A program made the translations under genes and the position numbers. 64,000 nucleotides of DNA. Origin: Episyrphus balteatus (lineage: Eukaryota > Arthropoda > Insecta > Diptera > Syrphidae). Shown in pieces: positions 47,758-58,670 of the stretch (position 1 is its first letter; the number at the start of each line of letters is the position of its first letter). Under the pieces are notes generated by a model. It was not told the DNA's origin. It saw nothing but the letters and a program-made list of their open reading frames with translations, and searched no databases. The DNA lies in assembly GCF_945859705.1 (NCBI RefSeq), contig NC_079136.1, positions 2,707,501-2,771,500 of the forward strand, written 5' to 3'.

Positions 47758-48079
47758 ATAGAAAAAAATGATATTAATTTTTTTTTAATTAATTTTTTTT
47801 TGTAAGTTTTCTTTGTTTATAATATGTTTTTTTTTTTTTTAAGTAGTGTTACTTTTATGTATATGAAATAAAAGGTTATAAACTGAAGATTGCAGTGGTG
47901 TAAAAAAAAGTGTATGTCATAACTTATTTTTTCGAGATATCAGTCGTTGAAATCAGTGTTACGGAATTTTTTTCAAAAAAAGTCTAAGAGCCATATATAA
48001 AAAAATACTGATTTTAGGAAAAAGATATAAGTATCAGTCGAAAGGTATGACTCTAACCTTTCATTTGGTACCAAAATTG

Positions 48080-48300
48080 TTTTTCTAGGTTCCATATTTC
48101 GGATGCTATGAAGAGTTGTTTTGAAAAATTCCGATTTTTTTGATTTTTCCGTCCGCAACTTCAGACTCAAATATCTCGAAATTCCCAAAAGCATTTTTGA
48201 AAATATTTGGCTCAGTAATAGGGCTTAATATAAGCTTTCATTTAATACTAGTCTCGTCAGTGTACGCCCTGGGCCCAAAAATGGGTCATGTCCTTTCCAC
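48080..48300 (+). repeat. dispersed repeat shared with 11590-11800
   Basis: This is the diverged second copy: ACTCAAATATCTCGAAA, CATTTTTGAAAATATTTGGC and CTGGGCCCAAAA occur in the same order as near 11640-11755. The class is unknown. Confidence 0.6.
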
Positions 48301-48660
48301 CAATTTGTTCCATTCCTAGACCACACCTGATTTCAGGCCACTGAGTGTCTCTGGATGGGTAAAATGTGTTTTAACCTATTCCCAAAGTAGTTTTTCAACA
48401 TTCTTAGATAGGATTCATATCTGGACTTATCGTTGGCCAATTGTCGTTAAATTTGTAAATCTCTTTTCTATGATGGATTTGAAACAGCTTGCGCTTATTG
48501 CATAAAATATGCCAGTCGCAACTGTATTACTGAAGACTTGTGATATAATTCCCCGAATCCAGCAGGTTGGATGTGGGCTATGGTATCTTTTAAAAGAACT
48601 CAAAAGGTTCCTTTTTAGTTTCATAAACTTTCTTGAAAATCCTTCATAAAACCTGAATAA
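48270..48660 (-). pseudogene. Tc1/mariner transposase fossil
   Basis: On the minus strand N-W-P-T-I-S-P-D-M-N-P-I (about 48451-48416) is the hallmark W-P-x-x-S-P-D-x-N-P-I-E of Tc1-type transposases. A one-base frameshift follows, after which K-N-V-E-K-L-L-W-E, H-P-E-T-L and E-W-N-K-L-V-E continue the expected C-terminal order, with two stops. The catalytic residue right after N-P-I is lost in the frameshift. Inverted ends were not found. Related sequence may reach to about 48960. Confidence 0.6.
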
Positions 48661-48960
48661 ATTTCGTGTTGTAGCATTATGTTCCGGAAGTTTTGGATCA
48701 GGTGTGATTTTCTATCTTCATCCAATATTCATATATAGTCTGTGCTGGACTTGGGGTCCCCGAAGATTCTTTCAAACGTTATCGTTGATTAAAGACTGCT
48801 TGCAGCTTTTAGCAACGACAGTCAATCCACACTTTATTTAATAATAATTGTTATCATTGTCATCTTGGATGTCATTGTCATGTCTCCATTTGGTGATCAA
48901 ATGTCGTAGGCTATGGTCTGCTTCCAATTCCTATTATCGAAAGATAAAATAAAATCAAAT

Positions 48961-51118
48961 GTCCTTTATTAAATAAAAATACAATAAAACTAAAACAGTT
49001 TGATTTTTCTATCTGCAAACTGCAATGTGCTTTTGTATACCTACTATTATACTATTTCAATAAAAAGAACTTACGTTCCACATTCGGCTTTCCGAAAGTA
49101 AAACCCCCTCCATTCAAGCTTTCCACCTGAATGTTCTTTAAAAGCTTTGTTCTGTTCGAATCAAACTTTCGAAGTTTAAATAAAACCAAACATGTCTACA
49201 GATTCGCTCCAAACATGCTGCGATGCAGTTTGTTTTTGTTTACGCACTTTTTTACAATCAATTCTTCAACAAGTGAACACGACGAAAGGAACATGGGGAT
49301 TGGGGAGCAGCGCATGGAGTAAAGCAGCATGGCGTGGCGTAACTTCTGTTCTCTCTGTTTTTTGTTTTCTTATTATTTTTTAACAGCTTTAGCTTTCATG
49401 TTGTTTTGGAAAACAGAAAACGTGCTGCTCACGCTTGGCGAACCCTCTGCCAATGTTTTCTTTTTTTTTCGTAACGTTTTTTGTAATGCGATCAAACTGA
49501 CCCGTTGATAATGTTGTGTGAGCTTGATTATCTTTTTCTCCACTTTTGCAGCGCGCTTTTGTGTTTGTGCTTCTAACGGATTGTAGAGAAATTCGCGTCT
49601 CGCGGTGTTTTCTTTTAATAATTGTTTGTTGGCGAGATTTAACTTTTAAATGTTTTGTCTCACTCGCACAGCAGCCGCTTAGTCATGGCCGTTTGTTATT
49701 ATTTACTTTTTGTTTTTGGATTCACTGTGTTTAGTTTGGTCGCGTGAGATTTTTTCATGTCAAACTTTTTTTTTTTTTGTTGATATTCCTTCCTAGTCTG
49801 TTTTGTTGTTTACGTGTAGAGATGATGTACCGATAGCGTGGTTTGGTTGTAAAAAAGAAAACTCGGTCGGTCGTTACCCCACTAAGTTAGTTTCGCGGTT
49901 TAGGTTTAATTGGTAGAACAAGTATGAAAATGTAGGTAAAAAGTAATAAGCAATTAGATGTTCCCCTTTTAGCTCCCCTAGATTTGCCATTTTTCATGAT
50001 TTGTTTTAGATTTTTATTTTGTTTTGATTTCGAATTCGAAGATTTGTTGTATTGAATTGTAAAGTTTTCGGTGTGAGGGAGTAGGTGAAGGTATGAAACT
50101 TCCGGTTGTTTGTGAGACGGCCATTTTCAATAACTGTTCTTATCGTAACTGAACTGTTGAGTGTGTTTACTATACAATTTCATCAGCATGTTCGCTGTGC
50201 GACCTTGCTGAATGAATGAATGGAACATTACTCATTTTTACCGTAGGTAAGTTAGGTATGTTTGTATACTCACATAATCTACTATGTATGACGAATGCTG
50301 TATTAATTTTTTTGCACGATTTTGTTGGGGTTCGCTTCTGTAGATTTCTTTTATTTTTGTCCATTCCGTTTTTATTTTTTCTTTCTTTTTGTTTAACCAC
50401 TTAACTTACCTCTACCTTCTAGTTACTTGTTTGTTTGTTAACGAATGAAAGACGAAAGCCAAGAAGCATCGTTCACCGTAGCGTAGCATTACCCCCTTAA
50501 GGTAGATAAGATAGGTAGGTATTTTGTATATTTGCCTCTCTTTGGCAGCGGTTAAAGTAGGTCAAAGAAATTTTCTTTTGATTCATAATTTTTGTTATTG
50601 CATGATGATTATTTTGATTATGTGTTGTTGTTTGATGGAACGAGTTGGATGGTGTGTTTTTTTTTTATGGGGCAAGTTATTTTGTTTACAATTTGCTTGA
50701 AAATTAAGATATTTAAATTCTAAGTGCCAAGGTAGACAGGTAGGAACTGGAAGGTACCTATAAGAAGTTTGGAAAATTTAACTAACTTTTAATTTGTAAA
50801 TTTTAATAAGTGGGTATACCAACCTACCTACTTTGAAAATTGCTCTAATGGTGTGTTTGCCCGTGTGGGTAGGTAGGTACATGTAATGGATTTCCAAGTC
50901 AAAATTTGGAGGAAAAAACTTTTGAAAAAATTATTCACAGCTTTATTTTTTAAGACTTCGAATTTAAATACAAATTTAATGGTACCTACAATTAAGTGCC
51001 CTTATTATTGTTTTTACTAAAAAATGAAAATTAGATTGATTCTATGAAATATGAATGTCTTTTAGCTTTTGAAAAAGTTTAAAAATAGGACGGTTAGGAG
51101 CCAGGTAGTCCTTATTAA
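48961..51118. other. no gene recognised
   Basis: The part 49080-50500 is less AT-rich and has many short open frames on both strands without domains. AGGTAGGTA patches recur near 50510 and 50870. It might be regulatory DNA of a neighbouring gene. Nothing definite can be said. Confidence 0.4.
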
Positions 51119-51198
51119 CAGGCCGCCTCCACTGGGCATATAAACGCTGCCCGGTTCTTGAAAAAATCCAATGGAGGCAGAAAAATCCATGCCCAAAC

Positions 51199-54100
51199 TA
51201 GGGTTGCCAACTTTTTTAAGAAGGAATAGAGTATATTTGATTTCAGAGACGAAAAAAAGAGTACATTTGAAAAAAGAAGAGTACCTACCATTTATTTCAA
51301 GTCTTGAAAATGTATTTTTTGGTGCTTCTTGCAGTATATAACAATATTTTTGTTATTTTTAAAATAAACGTTCGAATTCAAAATTCATATAAATTAAGAG
51401 CTCATTTTTGATCAATTTCAATGAAGCCCTATTCCTCTCATCTCACCACTTCATATTCATGACCCAAAATACTCTCTCAGTGAATGCTGAAGTTGCAAGA
51501 ACAGATAGTGTATAGCTCACAAATTTCGCAGTTACCAATATGATTCATCGAAATAAAAAGAAATATGTAAGAAGCTTCACTCAAACATAAATAACTTCAA
51601 TTTTTACAAGAAAAAAATCTAATGTTTTGAGGTCTTAAACAAAACAAAGTAAAATAGAGAAAAAAATTGTAATTAAAAAAAATTAAACTAATAGTCTAAG
51701 AGCCGGCAGCATATTTTGGCAGTTTTGATATAACCGAAATTCGAGTGTGCACATATCTAGATATGCACCACAGTATATCAACGGAACAAGTCTGGCAGTG
51801 ATCTTTTTCAGCTTTCCCTTGCCAGACGCATCCAAAGTGCAGCAAAAAATCAATTTTTGGCGTTTTGGTATAACCGAATAAATGATACACCAAAAAATCA
51901 TAAAAAATCCCCTGATTTCGAATCTGTGGGTACCGCAAGTTTCTTTTTCAGCTTTCCCCCCGCCAGACCGCTTTAAAGCATTTTTAAGTGCATTTTTCTA
52001 ATAAAAAACCTTATTACTTATTTTCTGTTAGGTATAACCGTATGGTGGTAACAAATTAATATTCTATGTCTATTCCAGTACTAGAAAATATAATTTTTAG
52101 CCAGCTATTTTTCAGCCTTCCCTCTGCCAGACGCATCCAAAATGCAGTCAAAAATCAACTTTTGGCGTTTTCCTAGGTATTAACCGAATAAATGATACAC
52201 GAAAAAATCATAAAAAATCCCCTGATTTCAAAAATATGGGTACCAGAAGTTTTGTTTCAGCTTTCGGCCCGCCAGACCACTTTGAAGCATTTTGAAATGC
52301 ATTTTTCTAATAAAAAACCTAATAGCTTATTTTCTGTTGGGTATAACCGTATGATGGTAACAAATTAAAATTTTATGTCTATTCCTGGTTTAGAAAATAT
52401 GAGTTTAAGCCAGATATTTTTCAGCCTTCCCTCTGCCAGACTCCCTTAAAGGTTTCCCAAACAGGTTTTTCCATAGAAAAAACACCTAGTTTCTGTTTTT
52501 TTCTTATAAAATTGAAATAATATTTTTTGTTTAGAGTAACCATATGATGACCAAATATTAACATTCTCTGCCTTTTCCTGATTTAGAAAATGTAAGTTTA
52601 AGCCAGTTTTGTTTGAGCCTACCCTCTGCCAGACGCCCTAAAAGTTATCTCAATAGTACGGGAAAGTTAGATTTTGCTATATGGGGCATGGGGGTCTGGG
52701 AAAAAATCCGAAATGCATTTTGACTTCAGGGCTCGAAAGGCATAAAGACACGAGTCGTAAACCAAATTTGGTTCAATCGCACCAAGAGTCATTTGGCCGC
52801 CATTTTTTTTTTTTTTTAATACAAATTTTAGTTTTTCACATAACTCGCGTATTTTTGAACCTACAGAAAAAACAATGTAGGTATGACAAACTTGAAATAA
52901 TTTAATTTTCTACAATATATGTTAAATAACATTTTTCGATTATCCCTTTGGTTTAAAAGTTAGGGTGTTTTTTTTTTTAAACACGTCAAAAAGTGATTTT
53001 CTTATTTTTGTCATATCTCTTTTACTTGAGCGTTTTTAAAAAAATTTGTTCGTTGTAAAAGTTGTAGATCTTTTAATTACCTTCATTTGTTACAATATTG
53101 GTTTTTCGATTTGACACACCGTTTTCGATCTGTAGGCAAAAAACTTCAAAAAATTGCAATTTTTTGTATAGGGACAAACGGATTTTTTCCCAGACCCCCA
53201 TGCCCCATATAGCAAAATCTAACTTTCCCGTACTATTGAGATACCTTTTAGGGCGTCTGGCAGAGGGTAGGCTCAAACAAAACTGGCTTAAGCTTACATT
53301 TTCTAAATCAGGAAAAGGCAGAGAATGTTAATATTTGGCCATCATATGGTTACTCTAAACAAAAAATATTATTTCAATTTTATAAGAAAAAAACAGAAAC
53401 TAGGTGTTTTTTCTATGGAAAAACCTGTTTGGGAAACCTTTAAGGGAGTCTGGCAGAGGGAAGGCTGAAAAATATCTGGCTTAAACTCATATTTTCTAAA
53501 CCAGGAATAGACATAAAATTTTAATTTGTTACCATCATACGGTTATACCCAACAGAAAATAAGCTATTAGGTTTTTTATTAGAAAAATGCATTTCAAAAT
53601 GCTTCAAAGCGGTCTGGCGGGCCGAAAGCTGAAACAAAACTTCTGGTACCCATATTTTTGAAATCAGGGGATTTTTTATGATTTTTTCGTGTATCATTTA
53701 TTCGGTTAATACCTAGGAAAACGCCAAAAGTTGATTTTTGACTGCATTTTGGATGCGTCTGGCAGAGGGAAGGCTGAAAAATAGCTGGCTAAAAATTATA
53801 TTTTCTAGTACTGGAATAGACATAGAATATTAATTTGTTACCATCATACGGTTATACCTAACAGAAAATAAGTAATAAGGTTTTTTATTAGAAAAATGCA
53901 CTTAAAAATGCTTTAAAGCGGTCTGGCGGGGGGAAAGCTGAAAAAGAAACTTGCGGTACCCACAGATTCGAAATCAGGGGATTTTTTATGATTTTTTGGT
54001 GTATCATTTATTCGGTTATACCAAAACGCCAAAAATTGATTTTTTGCTGCACTTTGGATGCGTCTGGCAAGGGAAAGCTGAAAAAGATCACTGCCAGACT

Positions 54101-54806
54101 TGTTCCGTTGATATACTGTGGTGCATATCTAGATATGTGCACACTCGAATTTCGGTTATATCAAAACTGCCAAAATATGCTGCCGGCTCTCGGTCTATAA
54201 TATTTCTGAAAAAGTAAAAAATTCTTTTTTAAACATTTTTCTTTAATATTTTAAACCTTTTTTTGTAAAAATCAAGGTATTAATATTCTATAAATTTTTT
54301 TATTTCGATGAATTGTATTGATAATAGCAAAAGTTACACCAGTTCAAACATTGCAAGATCAAGAAAAATAGCATCAGTTGCGATTCATTTTTTTTTTTTC
54401 TATAAAAAAAAACAAAGTTTAAGTTTTTGAAAAAAGCTTACTCCTTCCTTTGATGCAATTTCATTCCAAAATAGAATTAAAAAAAAAATTAAAATTTAAG
54501 TCTGACTAAGAAACAAACAAAACAAGTAGATTATACTAAAACAACGACCAAAATTATAATTGTTCAAATTTAGAAATTATAAGGTCGAATATTTTAAACC
54601 TCGTGTTTTCTTTTTCATTCAATTATCTTTAGAAATATGAAAGTTATCCACCAATTTGTAAACGTTAAGATGTTTATGAGGTGGTACACTTAGCCTTAAG
54701 TAAAAAAAGAGTATTTTGACGTACTCTATCAGAGTTATAGATTATAGAGTACACATACGTGAAATAGAGTACAATACTCTTTTCTAGAGTACGGTTGGCA
54801 ACCCTA
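51199..54806. mobile_element. hAT element 3 (TIR TAGGGTTGCCAAC) with perfect 8-bp TSD
   Basis: TAGGGTTGCCAAC at 51199 and GTTGGCAACCCTA ending at 54806 are perfect inverted repeats. GCCCAAAC repeats directly at 51191-51198 and 54807-54814. Both ends carry AGAGTAC/GTACTCT repeats. The total is 3.6 kb, of which about 2.5 kb is the foldback at 51699-54190. No transposase is present. Confidence 0.85.
51699..54190. mobile_element. 2.5-kb foldback element, near-perfect palindrome
   Basis: AGAGCCGGCAGCATATTTTG at the left is mirrored by CAAAATATGCTGCCGGCTCT at the right, and the symmetry holds to about 52710/53180, giving arms of roughly 1 kb around a 470-bp loop. By eye the arms differ only at scattered single bases. 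Each arm contains two tandem units of about 310 bp with GCCAGACGCATCCAAA, TTGGCGTTTT and TATAACCGAATAAATGATAC. Identical 80-codon frames in the two arms (51696-51938 minus and 53951-54217 plus) result from the symmetry and are not genes. No clear target duplication. Confidence 0.85.
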
Positions 54807-55179
54807 GCCCAAACAGACATATATCTTGTCGAAGAATCTCGTTTTTTGAACATGAAATGAGCGTTGTTCAAATCATGGGCATGATTCTGACGTTTCGTAT
54901 ACGTGTAAGGTTTTTAAGACGAGTCATTTTACCTCAACATTCAAGAGAAAACCTTAGACGTATACGAAAGATAAAATGAGACGACGTGACATAATTTTCC
55001 CAGCGAAAAAAATTGTTCTCTTTGTGGATTGGATTGCGGCTGTGAAGTTGGGCAGCTGTATGCTCAGTGGAGACGCTGTGTAATCGTTACTCCTGTATCA
55101 TGAATGTGTTATTTGAATTTAACCATAGAAATTGCAACATCTTTATCCTGCAATTCAAAGATGACATTCAAAGTGTTTC

Positions 55180-56410
55180 AACTGGAGTTAAGTGAAAATA
55201 AAGATAAAAATATAAGCAACCCGAATATTTATAGATCCCTAATATTTGCTAAATATTTAATGGAAAATCTGATTCCCTATATTCTTTTATGAACACTTAT
55301 GTTGGGAAATCAAGAAAACCACAAAACAAATACATAGTTCTGTTGAAAACTATTTTAAAATTATAAGGATGGAAAACGAAGAAAGTTTGAAAATTGGTCG
55401 TTTTATCCATATAAATTATGAAAGAATAGAATCATCGTTCAAAGAGCTTAATCTTCCGAAACAAATCTTAACATAACAAAAAACAAGAGGAAATTAAATG
55501 AACCTGATAACTTAGACTCCGAAGAAAATTGGACTAAAAATTGTAAAACTAGTTGAAATAAACGAAAAAACAATTAATCTCAGTTTCAATGAAAACGAAA
55601 CCATTAGTAATAATATCTATTACAACGCACCAAACCCACCTTGACAGTATTTTATTGGATATACAATTAATGTAAATGATAACTCGAATATGATTTATTT
55701 ATACGGTGAAGATTTATTTAACACTTTTTGAAAACAACTGGCTATGCAATTTTGTAATTAATTATTGTACCATTTTATTTATACTCGAATCAAAACATTA
55801 CAAAAAAGTGGCATACGTTCAATGCAAAATAAGTCAAATTATATTGTCTAAAAATTGTGAAGAAAGCTTTTTTTCAAAATTGAATAAGGAATGGTTTGGT
55901 AAAGATGGTATTTTCATGCCATTTAACGTTTCCTACGTTGATTTAAATACGAACAATTTGTATGTATTTGATTCTGCTTGCGAAAATAATAAGATGAGAA
56001 CTGACATATTTATTCGAAACTTGGCCTCAATATTTTCCAATGTTTTTCCAGAAACAAGTTCAAAAAGAACTTTCAAGTGACAAATGTTGAATATTCAAGA
56101 CAAAAAGATAATTACAATTGCGGAATTTTTGTGTTGTATTCTATTCAAGAAATACTTAAGGGCAATCAAGATATTATATCCAATTGTGATGAATCAAAAA
56201 ATCTTTAAACATCCATTGAACATGTTTAGTTTGCGGTCAAGCAGAAGTCGGCAGGAAAACAAATTTGGATCACTGCATTACGTGCAAAAAATGGACCCAT
56301 TTAAACTGTCTGAATCACCCTAATAAAACGAAACATCTAATAGAAGATTCTTATTTTTTTTACAACTGTGACTTGTGTTCAAGGTGGCTGACGAGTAATG
56401 AATGAGTACC
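55180..56410 (+). pseudogene. frameshifted ULP1-type protease plus PHD finger, transposon remnant
   Basis: Pieces of one protein appear in shifting frames. V-E-N-Y-F-K-I-I-R lies near 55345-55370. I-F-M-P-F-N-V-S-Y-V-D-L-N-T-N-N-L-Y-V-F-D-S (about 55908-55974) follows, and then R-Q-K-D-N-Y-N-C-G-I-F-V-L (about 56097-56135). The last two match the C48 (ULP1/SENP) protease core with Asp, Gln and Cys. The catalytic His-Trp expected after P-F-N is missing, as if deleted. A C-L-V-C ... C-I-T-C ... H-L-N-C ... C-D-L-C array (about 56224-56381) fits a PHD finger and ends at TGA near 56401. ULP1 domains occur in several DNA transposons (for example Zisupton or MULE types); which applies here is unknown. 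Confidence 0.6.
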
Positions 56411-56562
56411 TAAATTTATTAAAGTGGGCATAACCAGTGGCGTACTTTGAGTCGCTGGGGCCCCGGGGTAAGACTAAATTTTGGGGCCCCTTTGATATTT
56501 GGGGGCCCTTAGTTACAAAAAAAAATTACGTATACGCCATACGTTTTTTTTTGTATGGCTTA

Positions 56563-57035
56563 TGCCCCATTCACAATATTGCGAGACGATGAGACGAGAG
56601 CGAGACGTTTTTTCTGAACGTTTTCGATTTAAATAAAAATCGTTTTAAAATCGTATGGAAATTCAAAATACTGCGATTTTTTATTCTATAAAGTAAAGAA
56701 AAATAAAAAAAAATAAACAGTATTTACTGAGAATCGAACTCCGGGCGGAGAAGTTGGGAGGCAATCACCTTCTCACCTGAGCTAACTCGAATGTTTTACA
56801 TTGAGAAAACTTTTATTCATATGAACTGTCAAGAATATTTTTATATTAAAATTTCATTTTCGAAAAATCGTCGTCTCGTGCGTCCTTTTTCCAAATTTTC
56901 GGAATTTCAACGCAACGAGAATCGGAATATTGTGTATTGTTTCATATATTTTCATTATTTGGAATTTTTTAAAATCGTCAAGGAAAATCTCGTCTCGCTC
57001 TCGTCTCGTCGTCTCGCAATATTGTGAATCGGGCA
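56563..57035. mobile_element. palindromic MITE with a tRNA-like core, TTA-flanked
   Basis: TGCCCCATTCACAATATTGC at the left and GCAATATTGTGAATCGGGCA at the right are inverted repeats that extend inward through GAGACGA and GAGACGAGAGCGAGACG (about 43 bp). TTA flanks both (56560-56562 and 57036-57038). A tRNA-like sequence lies between the arms. Confidence 0.75.
56719..56790 (-). pseudogene. tRNA-like sequence (degenerate)
   Basis: On the minus strand TTAGCTCAGGTGAGAAGG resembles a tRNA A box and D arm, and GGAGTTCGATTCTC a B box and T loop, at about tRNA spacing. The T stem is mismatched and an acceptor stem cannot be closed, so it is not a functional tRNA. It could act as a pol III promoter or derive from a SINE head. 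Confidence 0.5.
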
Positions 57036-57808
57036 TTATTTATTTTTAGGTTTATTTTAATGTTTTAATATGTTCGTAATGCACTTTGCTATACTTACTT
57101 AAAATGTCTTTCATAAAAGTAGTAAACACTTGTACTAGGGGCCCCCAAAATTAAATATTTAGAGACCCCTAAAATAAAAATTTTTTAGCTAAGAATTGAT
57201 AGTTCTTGGGGCCTCTGTTCTGAAGTAATAAATACATATTTTATTTTCCATCATCAGACATAATTTTTTTTATTTTGGGGCCTCTGAAAAATTATTTTTA
57301 GAGCCTCAAAATTAAGTGCTTAGAGGCCCCTAAAATATAATATAATTTTTTTGGAGCCAAGAATTAATAGGTATTGGGGCCTCTGTTCTGAAGTAATATT
57401 CGGAATGCCACCAATAACGTAATGTTTTTATTTTGGGCCCTGATGTATTTATGTTGGGGCCCCTGAATTTATATTTAATTTTTCATTTGATTGTTTCTTT
57501 CATGATTTTTTAAGTAATATTTTTTGGGGCCCTAAGATAAAATTATAATTTTTCTTTTAAAAAAGCAGTTTATTTTTTTTGGGGCCCCTGGGGTAACTTT
57601 GTTTAAAATCAATATACATATATTGTGTGGCTACCAATGCATTATACATTACACTGAATGACATAATTTGTCTCCCTGGTTACTTCGTAACTCAATTTAT
57701 CAATAGTTTCCTTCTCTGCATTGTCTCCAGTGGGGGCCCTGGGGTCGGTCGGGGGCACCGGGGCACCGCCCCGCTTGCCCCAAGGTAGTGTACGCCCCTG
57801 GGCATAAC

Positions 57809-58350
57809 TTTTTTTAAAGAAAAATAAAAACTCAACAATATCGCCCCCAGATACCATTTTTTTGAAAATCGATCCATTATTACAGCGTTGACGAAAGTCC
57901 AAAATGTTTTTAAATAATTTTTTGATGTTTTTTGCGTTTTTTGCCATAACTTTTTTGTTAAGACAAATAAAAAAAAAAACTAAAAAATATGGCCCTAGAT
58001 TTTGATTATTTGAAGCGATTGCCATTTATTTTATGAAATTCAGTCCATTATTACAGTGGTGACAAAAGTCGAAAACTTTTTTAAAATAATTTTTTGGATG
58101 TTTTTCACTTTTTTTGGCCATAACTTTTTTGTTAAGACAAGTATAAGAAAAACTAAACACTATCGCCCCGAGATTTTGATTAATTGAAGTGATCGCCATT
58201 TATTTTATAAAAATCAGTCCATTATTACAGTGTCGACGAAAGTCCAAAATTTTTAAAAATAATTTTTTTGATGTTTTTTTGCGTTTTTTGGTCATAACTT
58301 ATAATAAATAGAAAAAAACCAAAAAAAAATGCCGTTTAATTTTTTTTAAA
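57809..58350 (+). repeat. tandem repeats of about 172 bp
   Basis: TCCATTATTACAG occurs at about 57873, 58045 and 58218, each followed by GACGAAAGTCCAAAA or a variant, TTTTTTGATGTTTTT and GCCATAACTTTTTTGTTAAG. hAT element 4 inserted into the matching (G)GGCATAAC of the first unit. No coding content. Confidence 0.7.
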
Positions 58351-58670
58351 TCAGACGAGTTTTTCGACTTTGGTGGCTGTCCAAACCTAAGCAGACAAAT
58401 TGTCTGCAAAGTTCAGGAACATACAAGTTTATCTTGTTTTCCAATCAAAAGGCACTCCCAAAAGTAAAAAAGTAAGTTTACAAATAAGTAAGGTAAGAAT
58501 ATATGGTTTTTAGCAAAATAAAAGTGTTTAAATGCCCAGCAGCTTCTAGACTTTTGTTTTTTGAATTTTATACAGTTTCAAAATTTTGCAATAAGACGTA
58601 AACCATCTTAGAAATTTTAACTATATTAGCAAGCATATCTGACGCAGTCGTGCATTTAATTTTCTCTAGG
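58351..58670 (+). other. remnant ending in a family-1 Helentron-like 3' end
   Basis: The sequence ends GACGCAGTCGTGCATTTAATTTTCTCTAG, matching the 3' terminus of copy B (CAGTCGTGCATTTTATTTTTTCTAG), including the small GAC-GTC hairpin and CTAG. No matching 5' end is evident, so it is a truncated or highly diverged copy. Confidence 0.45.

Larger units (their letters stand above)
51119..55080. mobile_element. outer PIF/Harbinger-like element of a three-level nest
   Basis: The left end CAGGCCGCCTCCACTGGGCA and right end TGCTCAGTGGAGACGCTGTG are imperfect inverted repeats, continuing inward to CTGCCC/GGGCAG. TAA flanks both (51116-51118 and 55081-55083). Only about 80 bp on the left and 270 bp on the right belong to this element itself; the rest is inserted hAT DNA. 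A small palindrome (TTTCGTATACGT/ACGTATACGAAA, about 54890-54970) lies in the right part. Confidence 0.5.
56435..57800. mobile_element. non-autonomous hAT element 4, GGGGCC-rich, perfect 8-bp TSD
   Basis: CAGTGGCGTAC at 56435 and GTACGCCCCTG ending at 57800 are the inverted ends. GGCATAAC repeats directly at 56427-56434 and 57801-57808. The interior has more than a dozen GGGGCCCC/GGGGCCTC-type motifs spaced through 56457-57780. A TTA-flanked MITE is nested at 56563-57035. The ends match hAT element 1, so these are one family. Confidence 0.85.

Noticed and set aside
51696..54217. Two identical 72-80-residue frames on opposite strands, which look like a conserved gene pair
   Set aside because: They are mirror images in the arms of the foldback palindrome, so the identity comes from DNA symmetry.
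56719..56790. Functional tRNA gene
   Set aside because: A- and B-box-like sequences exist, but the acceptor stem does not close and the T stem is mismatched; kept only as a tRNA-like sequence.
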